Positions 1 through 4,210 of a stretch of DNA of 5,003 nt are shown here, one piece after another. Made by a program: the position numbers and the translations under genes. The DNA comes from an uncultured beta proteobacterium (GTDB lineage: Bacteria > Pseudomonadota > Gammaproteobacteria > Burkholderiales > Burkholderiaceae). Position 1 is the first letter of the stretch; every line of letters starts with the position of its first letter. Under the pieces are notes generated by a model. That model was not told where the DNA came from. It made no database searches and saw only the letters and a list, made by a program, of their open reading frames with translations. Location of the stretch: the NCBI GenBank assembly GCA_903944255.1, contig CAJARE010000121.1:1-5003 (forward strand), in the 5' to 3' direction.

Positions 1-927
1 GTCAATAAAAAAGACCAGGATCTTTATCCTTTTATGCCCTATGTTGCCTATACCAAAATAACGAGAGAGGACTCGGATAAGATTTATGATTATTTGAGAA
101 CGGTTCAAGCTGTTTCTAACCCGATTGAAGTGAATCATTTAAATTTCCCTTTCAATATTCGGAGCAGCATGATTGTGTGGCGCGAACTATTTTTCAAAGT
201 CGGCTCATATAAAGCAGATCCCACTCAATCTGCCGCTTGGAATCGCGGCGCATATTTAGTAGAGGGATTAGGCCACTGTAGCTCTTGCCACTCTCCACGC
301 AACCTGATGGGGGCAATTGAAAATTCTAAAGCGTACACAGGCTCGGTAATTGATGGGTGGTATGCCCTTAATCTCACCTCTAATCCGCTGACAGGCCTAG
401 GAAAGTGGTCAGCTGAAGATATTGCTCGCTACCTGAAAACGGGTTCTTATAAGGGAAAGACAACTGCATTGGGCCCGATGCAGGAAGTGGTACATAACAG
501 TACTAGTAAATTAACTGATGCGGATTTATTGGCGATGGCTACTTATCTTAAATCCATCCCAGCTAATTCGAGCTTATCTGAAGATCGTAAAAAAGTGGAT
601 GCAAGTTATCTTATTGGTACCAAACTTTATATTGACAACTGTAGTGGGTGTCATCAGTCTTCCGGCAGAGGCATTACGGGGGTGATTCCACCTTTAGCAG
701 GTAACCCCGTAGTCATGGCGGAACAGCCTAACGATATTATTAAAGTGATGATCCGCGGTATCCAGGGTCGAGATGGCTATATTGCGATGCCAGGATTTGC
801 CTCTAGATTAAATGATCAGGAGATTCTTGAAATTTCTAATTATGTTAGATCAAGCTGGGGTAATCGCGCCGATCCCAACACTACTAAATCCTTAGTGGAA
901 AAAATAAGAGCTAATCCTGGAATCTAA
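1..927 (+). CDS. Triheme-type cytochrome c subunit of a membrane-bound alcohol/gluconate-type dehydrogenase, 5' partial
   Basis: The frame is open from the first base, so the start lies upstream; the ATG at 34 is internal to the family alignment. The fragment gives 308 residues. Two heme c sites are visible: CSSCH at residues 93-97 (bases 277-291) and CSGCH at residues 214-218 (bases 640-654). Likely axial methionines are M160 (in GPMQ) and M263 (in AMPGF). The segment AAWNRGAYLVEGLGHC before the first visible heme, the PRN just after it and the earlier YPFMPYVAYTKI are typical of the cytochrome subunit (COG2010, AdhB-like) of acetic-acid-bacteria-type alcohol, gluconate or aldehyde dehydrogenases. 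Those proteins carry three hemes; the first would be upstream. In the family, it accepts electrons from a catalytic partner in the periplasm and passes them to ubiquinone or the respiratory chain. I see no C-terminal membrane anchor. The partner and substrate cannot be told here; a molybdenum, GMC or PQQ enzyme upstream is equally possible. Confidence 0.9.
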   Translation, partial: VNKKDQDLYPFMPYVAYTKITREDSDKIYDYLRTVQAVSNPIEVNHLNFPFNIRSSMIVWRELFFKVGSYKADPTQSAAWNRGAYLVEGLGHCSSCHSPRNLMGAIENSKAYTGSVIDGWYALNLTSNPLTGLGKWSAEDIARYLKTGSYKGKTTALGPMQEVVHNSTSKLTDADLLAMATYLKSIPANSSLSEDRKKVDASYLIGTKLYIDNCSGCHQSSGRGITGVIPPLAGNPVVMAEQPNDIIKVMIRGIQGRDGYIAMPGFASRLNDQEILEISNYVRSSWGNRADPNTTKSLVEKIRANPGI

Positions 928-1100
928 ACATGTCTCAAGATTCAATGGATAAGCTATTAAAAGTTCTTTATTACGCTACTGATATAAGTAGGGAAACTTA
1001 GCAAAAACCATCAAATGGGATTGAGTGGATAAAACCCTGGGGTATTCGCGCTGATGAGGACAGGCTATCATGAGGTCTTATTTTTGTATCTAGTTAGAGC
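928..1100. other. Spacer between cytochrome and OmpA-like genes
   Basis: No supported gene or clear terminator. Three bases after the cytochrome stop, an ATG at 930 opens a 23-codon frame ending at TAG (999-1001). It continues in frame for 23 more sense codons to TGA at 1071-1073. Only a weak GGA lies upstream of the ATG, and I recognise no protein family, so I do not call it as a gene. Confidence 0.4.
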
Positions 1101-1106
1101 TATACT
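1101..1106 (+). promoter_or_regulatory. Candidate -10 box of the lipoprotein operon
   Basis: TATACT matches the sigma-70 -10 consensus at 5 of 6 bases and lies 42 bp before the chosen start at 1149, leaving a leader of about 35 nt. The hexamer 17 bp upstream (TTATTT, 1078-1083) is a poor -35, so an activator or another promoter may be needed. It would serve both lipoprotein genes. Confidence 0.35.
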
Positions 1107-1139
1107 CCGATGAGCGAATCTTGGCTATGTTTTTATACT

Positions 1140-1143
1140 GGAG
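1140..1143 (+). promoter_or_regulatory. Ribosome binding site deciding the OmpA-like start
   Basis: GGAG lies 5 bases before the ATG at 1149. The earlier in-frame ATG at 1110 has no such site, sits 3 bases after the candidate -10 box, and would put 13 mostly polar residues before the signal peptide. The 1149 start is therefore preferred. Confidence 0.75.
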
Positions 1144-1148
1144 AAAAA

Positions 1149-1688
1149 ATGTTTTTATTTAAGCGTGTTTCACTAGCGGTATCTGTTTTGCTAATTGGAA
1201 TGTTAAGTGCCTGTGTTACACAGCAAACTTACAACTCTCTTGATCAAGCCTACAGTCAATTGCAGCAAGCTTATCAAGGCGATGAAGTGGAGATTCGTCA
1301 GCTACAGGGTGAGCTTAAGATCACCATAAAAGATAAGATTTTATTTCCAGAAGGTGGATTTAAGTTAAATGCAAAGGCGGATCAAGTTCTAGCAAAAATG
1401 GCACCAACATTAACTGGATTTAAGAACACTAAAGTAGTGGTTCGTGGTTATACCGACAATGTCTCTATTGGGCCTGAGTTGCGTCGTGAGGGAATTTCTA
1501 CAAACTTAGATTTATCTTCTAGAAGGGCTGACAATGTGGTGGACTATTTAGTACGCAAGGGCGTCGATCAAAACTTAATTTCTGCACAAGGTCTGGGTGA
1601 GACAAATCCTGTCGCTTCAAATAGCACTCCTGATGGCAGAGCACAAAATCGTCGGATTGAAGTAATCCTAGTAGGACCTGGAAATTAA
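1149..1688 (+). CDS. OmpA-family outer-membrane lipoprotein
   Basis: The 179-residue product starts with a lipoprotein signal: basic residues KR at 5-6, a hydrophobic stretch, then lipobox LSAC with the lipidated cysteine at 22. Residue +2 is valine, not aspartate, which favours the outer membrane. A short Gln-rich, probably coiled segment (about 25-57) links to an OmpA-C-like domain (about 58-177) with ILFPEGGFKL, VVRGYTDN, LDLSSRRADNV and a C-terminal NRRIE. By comparison with known OmpA-like domains, D103 (in GYTDN) and R126 (second Arg of SSRR) should bind the diaminopimelate of peptidoglycan. The inferred role is tethering the outer membrane to the cell wall. The gene resembles the short OmpA-like lipoproteins common in Burkholderiales and is longer in linker than a bare Pal. 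It is followed 24 bp later by another lipoprotein gene in the same direction, probably one operon. It is not a classical Pal: no tol genes are adjacent. Confidence 0.9.
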   Translation: MFLFKRVSLAVSVLLIGMLSACVTQQTYNSLDQAYSQLQQAYQGDEVEIRQLQGELKITIKDKILFPEGGFKLNAKADQVLAKMAPTLTGFKNTKVVVRGYTDNVSIGPELRREGISTNLDLSSRRADNVVDYLVRKGVDQNLISAQGLGETNPVASNSTPDGRAQNRRIEVILVGPGN

Positions 1689-1701
1689 TTGTTGTTATTC
1701 A

Positions 1702-1706
1702 AAGGA
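1702..1706 (+). promoter_or_regulatory. Ribosome binding site deciding the second lipoprotein start
   Basis: AAGGA lies 6 bases before the ATG at 1713. An in-frame TTG at 1689 directly after the OmpA-like stop would be a longer start, but it has no such site and would disrupt the signal peptide. Confidence 0.75.
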
Positions 1707-1712
1707 CAAGAA

Positions 1713-2111
1713 ATGAATCATTTATTTAAGCTTTTTATCGCAGCTATCTTTACACTAATGCTGGCTGCTTGTGCTGGAACAGGAGATATCAAGACCTCTT
1801 CAGCTGACTTTATTAAAGTTAATAATGGAATATTAACTAGTAGTTATGGTAAGACTGTATATACCTTTGATAAGGATCAGGCGGGTTCAGGTAAGTCTGA
1901 GTGCGTCCTAACTTGTGCTGATAATTGGCCACCAGTTTATGTTGAGCCAGCCATTAAGCTTACGGGTGATTTTGCTTCTATTAGCCGTAGCAATGGTCAA
2001 AAACAGCTAACTTATAAAGGCAAGCCCTTATACTTTTTTATAAAAGATAAAAATCCTGGCGATAAAACTGGCGATGGTGTAAACAACGTATGGCGTGTAG
2101 TGGCGCCTTAA
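1713..2111 (+). CDS. COG4315 lipoprotein with two 'secreted repeat' (PF03640-type) units
   Basis: The 132-residue product has a lipoprotein signal with lipobox LAAC and the lipidated cysteine at residue 20, followed by alanine, so it should reach the outer membrane. Two related units follow. Unit 1 (about 46-77) has GKTVYTFDKD, then C64 and C68 (CVLTC), then NWPPVYV. Unit 2 (about 102-132) has GKPLYFFIKDKNPGD and ends in VWRVVAP, without the cysteine pair. This is the usual layout of COG4315/Lipoprotein_15 proteins, whose biochemical function is unknown. The aromatic-Asp repeat and the CxxxC pair could suggest metal or redox binding, but that is only inference. It is probably co-transcribed with the OmpA-like gene 24 bp upstream, and a hairpin terminator follows 27 bp after the stop. 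Length and both ends look intact. Confidence 0.9.
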   Translation: MNHLFKLFIAAIFTLMLAACAGTGDIKTSSADFIKVNNGILTSSYGKTVYTFDKDQAGSGKSECVLTCADNWPPVYVEPAIKLTGDFASISRSNGQKQLTYKGKPLYFFIKDKNPGDKTGDGVNNVWRVVAP

Positions 2112-2138
2112 TTTTTTAAATCAACGTATTCACTACTG

Positions 2139-2164
2139 AGCCCTCATCAGAAATGGTGAGGGCT
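2139..2164 (+). terminator. Hairpin terminator of the lipoprotein operon
   Basis: AGCCCTCATCA (2139-2149) pairs with TGGTGAGGGCT (2154-2164) over 11 bp with one G-U pair, closing a GAAA tetraloop (2150-2153). The following bases TGTTAATTT are T-rich but not a clean run, so termination may be partial or the hairpin may also protect the mRNA 3' end. Confidence 0.7.
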
Positions 2165-2222
2165 TGTTAATTTAAAGTCAAATATAAAACCCTGCAGAGC
2201 GAGACTTAGTAAAGTTGGTAAA

Positions 2223-2357
2223 TTAGGCGTGATTGGCTTCGACAAAAACTTTGTTTTCGAATTTGTGAATAGTAGATAAAAGATAACAAATAAGGTATTC
2301 ATAACTGATTAATAAAGGCGTAGTGATCAAAGCCACTCGATCAAAGTCTTTATGCAT
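2223..2357 (-). CDS. Possible small protein of 44 residues divergent from budA
   Basis: On the minus strand an ATG (2357-2355) is preceded by AAGGA (plus-strand TCCTT, 2364-2368) at an ideal 6-base spacing, and opens a 44-codon frame ending at TAA (2225-2223). The product is hydrophobic in the middle (about residues 8-30, VALITTPLLI then YEYLICYLL) and charged at the end (HKFENKVFVE). It could be a small single-span membrane peptide, though a glutamate at 20 interrupts the stretch. I recognise no family. A related HxFENxV segment occurs in the spacer on the other side of budA, in the same orientation. No convincing minus-strand promoter is visible. It may be a real small gene, a gene remnant or chance; the ribosome site is the main reason to list it. 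Confidence 0.27.
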   Translation of the reverse strand: MHKDFDRVALITTPLLISYEYLICYLLSTIHKFENKVFVEANHA

Positions 2358-2387
2358 GCACTTTCCTTAGCGGCGCTAGAGCTAATT

Positions 2388-2397
2388 GATGATCATC
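2388..2397. promoter_or_regulatory. Perfect palindrome at the budA -35 region (candidate operator)
   Basis: GATGATCATC is identical to its own reverse complement and ends on the first base of the candidate -35 hexamer. This is a position where a dimeric regulator could act on budA and perhaps on a divergent transcript. Known budA/alsD genes are often controlled by LysR-type regulators, but none is encoded nearby and this site is not a recognised consensus. Confidence 0.35.
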
Positions 2398-2426
2398 GGA
2401 CAAAAAGATGTGAAATTACTTATAAT
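2397..2426 (+). promoter_or_regulatory. Sigma-70-type promoter of budA, probably giving a leaderless mRNA
   Basis: A consensus -10 TATAAT (2421-2426) lies 18 bp after CGGACA (2397-2402), which matches 4 of 6 bases of the -35 consensus. Transcription would start about 7 bases after the -10, at 2433-2434, which is the A of the budA ATG itself. No Shine-Dalgarno sequence precedes the ATG. Confidence 0.65.
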
Positions 2427-2433
2427 CTAATAC

Positions 2434-3135
2434 ATGCCTAATTCTCTATATGTTTCATCTCCTGTTAATGCATTGGTACAAGGTATATTGCGAGAAGATA
2501 AGACTCTTGCTCAAATCCTCACGCATGGTAATTTCGGCTTAGGTACATTTAATGATTTAGATGGAGAGATGGTACTTGTCGATGGTATTTTTTATCAGCT
2601 TAAATCAGATGGTTCTGTAGATAAAGCTACCTTAAGTAGTTGCTCGCCATATGCCTGTGTTACCCATTTTGAGTCAAATGCGTCAATTAGTCTTCAGGGC
2701 CTCTCAAATTACCTTGATTTACAAAATATGATTGCTAAAAACATGCTTTCTTCGAACTTGATTTATGCAATTCGAATAGAGGGCGTATTTTCAAATATTC
2801 ATGCCAGATCCGTTCCTAAACAGCATTGCTATCGACCTTTGGTAGATGTAGCAGGCGATCAGGTTGAATTCAACTTTCAATCTATTGCCGGTCAACTTGT
2901 CGGATATTGGACCCCAGATTTCATGGGATCAGTTACTGTCCCTGGATTTCATTTACATTTTCTGAGTGAGGATAAACTCCATGGAGGCCATCTTTTAGGT
3001 TGTGCGATTGAATCTGGGACCTTATGGTTGCAGTCTATTGATCAACTTACTCTAGATTTACCGCACTCTACTGAGTACTTACAAGCAGAATTAATCAAAG
3101 ATACTTTTTCTGCCCTCAATAAAGCAGAGCATTAA
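2434..3135 (+). CDS. budA: Alpha-acetolactate decarboxylase
   Basis: The 233-residue cytoplasmic protein (no signal peptide) should convert (S)-2-acetolactate to (R)-acetoin and CO2 (EC 4.1.1.5), the second step of the acetoin/2,3-butanediol route. Family hallmarks are in order: the substrate-pocket segment HGNFGLGTFNDLDGEM (31-46, with E45), ALDC-like YAIRIEGVF (111-119), HARSVPKQ (123-130, with R125 at the position of the conserved catalytic arginine), and the zinc site GFHLHF...HGGHLL with ligands H173, H175 and H186. The HxH-N10-H spacing matches known enzymes, and the length is normal for the family. The ATG start at 2434 has no ribosome site but sits exactly at the predicted transcription start; residues LYVSSPVNALVQG soon after align with the family N-terminus, so a much later start is unlikely. 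No acetolactate synthase, acetoin reductase or LysR regulator is adjacent. Its substrate may therefore come from the valine pathway synthase, and its role could be overflow control; this is inference. Confidence 0.93.
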   Translation: MPNSLYVSSPVNALVQGILREDKTLAQILTHGNFGLGTFNDLDGEMVLVDGIFYQLKSDGSVDKATLSSCSPYACVTHFESNASISLQGLSNYLDLQNMIAKNMLSSNLIYAIRIEGVFSNIHARSVPKQHCYRPLVDVAGDQVEFNFQSIAGQLVGYWTPDFMGSVTVPGFHLHFLSEDKLHGGHLLGCAIESGTLWLQSIDQLTLDLPHSTEYLQAELIKDTFSALNKAEH

Positions 3136-3205
3136 TTTACTGCTGCAAAAGAAATGGCTGCTTAACACGCATTCAAGTGCTTTATTTTTGGTGGGTGAGG
3201 CTAGA

Positions 3206-3325
3206 TCAGTACATCGAAACTTCATTTTCAAACTCGTGATCAACTGATTGAAAGATATTAAATTGTTTTAATGCGGTAATAAAGACTTTTGAGAATATCT
3301 GTCTTGTTTTGCATGCGGTATGCGG
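3206..3325 (-). pseudogene. Possible relic related to the small ORF left of budA
   Basis: Read on the minus strand, this stop-to-stop segment of 39 codons lacks a usable start and ends in DHEFENEVSMY. The left-spacer small ORF has IHKFENKVFVE at its end. Over 24 bp (3218-3241 against 2247-2270) 17 bases agree, and the codons for Phe (TTT/TTC) and Asn (AAT/AAC) differ only at the third base. This suggests two copies of one short coding or structured sequence, one of them decayed. The match is short and could be chance. Confidence 0.2.
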
Positions 3326-3326
3326 T
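3271..3326. repeat. Three copies of ATGCGGT
   Basis: ATGCGGT occurs at 3271-3277 and as a perfect tandem at 3313-3319 and 3320-3326. The first and second copies start 42 bp apart, about four helical turns. Copies 1 and 2 extend to ATGCGGTA. They lie in non-coding DNA about 180-230 bp before the DUF1345 start and could be protein-binding sites. Confidence 0.4.
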
Positions 3327-3432
3327 TATCTATTTGCAGCAACTAAGAGGCCTTTATCAGTCCCTAGAGATGAGTGTCAAGAAGGATGTAAGCGGCTTAG
3401 CCAAGGTTTAGATAATTGAGCTCATAAATTAT

Positions 3433-3461
3433 TTGACCTATATCGATATGATAGGCATTCT
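3433..3461 (+). promoter_or_regulatory. Weak promoter candidate with internal palindromes for the DUF1345 gene
   Basis: TTGACC (3433-3438, 5 of 6 to the -35 consensus) is followed 17 bp later by CATTCT (3456-3461), a poor -10 at 3 of 6. An alternative -10, TATGAT (3447-3452), lacks a fitting -35. The spacer contains the perfect palindrome ATATCGATAT (3440-3449) and CCTAT/ATAGG arms (3437-3441 and 3451-3455), which could be an operator. Confidence 0.25.
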
Positions 3462-3495
3462 AGGCTTAGAAATGTAATTCAAAAAGAGTTTAATT

Positions 3496-3499
3496 GGGA
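3496..3499 (+). promoter_or_regulatory. Weak ribosome binding site of the DUF1345 gene
   Basis: GGGA lies 5 bases before the ATG at 3505. It is weak, but the next in-frame ATG (3541) has no site at all, and an in-frame TAA at 3475-3477 limits any longer version. Confidence 0.4.
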
Positions 3500-3504
3500 T
3501 CCTG

Positions 3505-4176
3505 ATGGAATATAAGTTGACAAAGTTTCGCTGGTTATTAATGAAGGCAAAGCCTAGGCTTTTATATGCCGTCATTGTGGGCGCTATTACATTCCTCCTT
3601 CTTGAAGGCCATTATTTCTCAACTCGTTTTTTGATGGCTTGGAGCGCAGCCTCAGCAACATATCTAATCTTAGTTTTTTTTATGATGTCGTACTTTAATA
3701 GAAAAAAACTATCTCATTTGAGTGCCCATGAAGACGACGGACAGGTGCTTATCTATATTATTTCTATATTAGCGAGTGTAGTAAGTTTGGCAGCTATTTT
3801 TATTCATGTAGGAGGTACAGATGAAATCCCATTGAAAGAACGAGTCCTTGGGATATTAATGACGGGAGTAACCTTTTCTCTTTCGTGGATGGTTTTACAT
3901 ACAGCATATGCTTTACATTACGCTCATGTTTATTATGCTAATTTAAAAGAGGGCCCGGGCTTTACGCCCTTAATCTTTGTGGGTAATAAATACCCAGCTT
4001 ACTCTGACTTTTTCCATTTTTCAGTAGTTATTGGTATGACTTTTCAGACTGCAGATATTGTTATCGTTGAGCCAAAAATTAGAAACTTGGTTACGGTACA
4101 TAGTCTTTTATCTTTTGTTTTTAATGTGACCCTCTTGGGCCTTACCATGGGCTTGGTAGGCGGGCTTTTATCCTGA
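3505..4176 (+). CDS. DUF1345 family integral membrane protein
   Basis: The 223-residue protein has about six hydrophobic segments, roughly at residues 19-34, 42-62, 81-101, 112-134, 170-188 and 196-220, so it is an inner-membrane protein. DUF1345 (PF07077) hallmarks are present: W128 with LHTAYALHYAHVYY (131-144) at the end of the fourth segment, DFFHFSVVIGMTFQTADI (168-185), and a C-terminal HSLLSFVFNVTLLGLT (199-214). The histidines (H132, H138, H141) and the Asp/Tyr residues around the loop are conserved-looking and may form a functional site, but no function is established for the family. Full length is normal. It faces the DUF2252 gene tail-to-tail, 34 bp apart, with no clear terminator between. 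The gene appears monocistronic after a 369-bp spacer. Confidence 0.9.
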   Translation: MEYKLTKFRWLLMKAKPRLLYAVIVGAITFLLLEGHYFSTRFLMAWSAASATYLILVFFMMSYFNRKKLSHLSAHEDDGQVLIYIISILASVVSLAAIFIHVGGTDEIPLKERVLGILMTGVTFSLSWMVLHTAYALHYAHVYYANLKEGPGFTPLIFVGNKYPAYSDFFHFSVVIGMTFQTADIVIVEPKIRNLVTVHSLLSFVFNVTLLGLTMGLVGGLLS

Positions 4177-4210
4177 GGATACTGACAAGCATTGCTAAAT
4201 ATAGTTTAAT

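Larger units (their letters stand above)
2165..2433. other. Spacer upstream of budA
   Basis: Apart from the possible minus-strand small gene, this AT-rich spacer holds several short symmetric elements. There is an imperfect hairpin at 2238-2261 (TTCG/CGAA outside ACAAA/TTTGT). GATCAAAG is directly repeated at 2325-2332 and 2339-2346, 14 bp apart. TGCATGCA (2353-2360) and GATGATCATC (2388-2397) are perfect palindromes. There is no tRNA or other known RNA that I can recognise. Confidence 0.4.
3136..3432. other. Long spacer downstream of budA
   Basis: No intact gene is seen. A minus-strand open segment (3206-3325) without an ATG near its start carries HEFENEV, similar to HKFENKV in the left spacer. 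ATGCGGT occurs at 3271-3277, 3313-3319 and 3320-3326. A T-rich tract at 3181-3189 follows only a 3-bp stem, so no budA terminator is called. The rest shows nothing I can name. Confidence 0.45.

Noticed and set aside
34..36. ATG at 34 as the start of the cytochrome gene
   Set aside because: Family-typical sequence continues upstream to the window edge, and the first heme domain would be missing.
1051..1058. CTGATGAG, resembling the hammerhead ribozyme core
   Set aside because: No GAAA core partner or supporting stems follow at the required spacing; an 8-mer match alone is expected by chance.
1110..1148. Earlier ATG start for the OmpA-like lipoprotein
   Set aside because: It lacks a ribosome site, overlaps the likely transcription start and would misplace the signal peptide.
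1689..1712. TTG start for the COG4315 lipoprotein
   Set aside because: The ATG at 1713 has AAGGA at 6 bases and gives a normal lipoprotein signal.
3160..3190. T-rich tract after budA as a terminator
   Set aside because: Only a 3-bp CAC/GTG stem precedes TTTATTTTT; too weak to call.
4177..4210. Bidirectional terminator between the convergent genes
   Set aside because: The only symmetry is a 3-bp AGC/GCT stem; no stable hairpin is visible.
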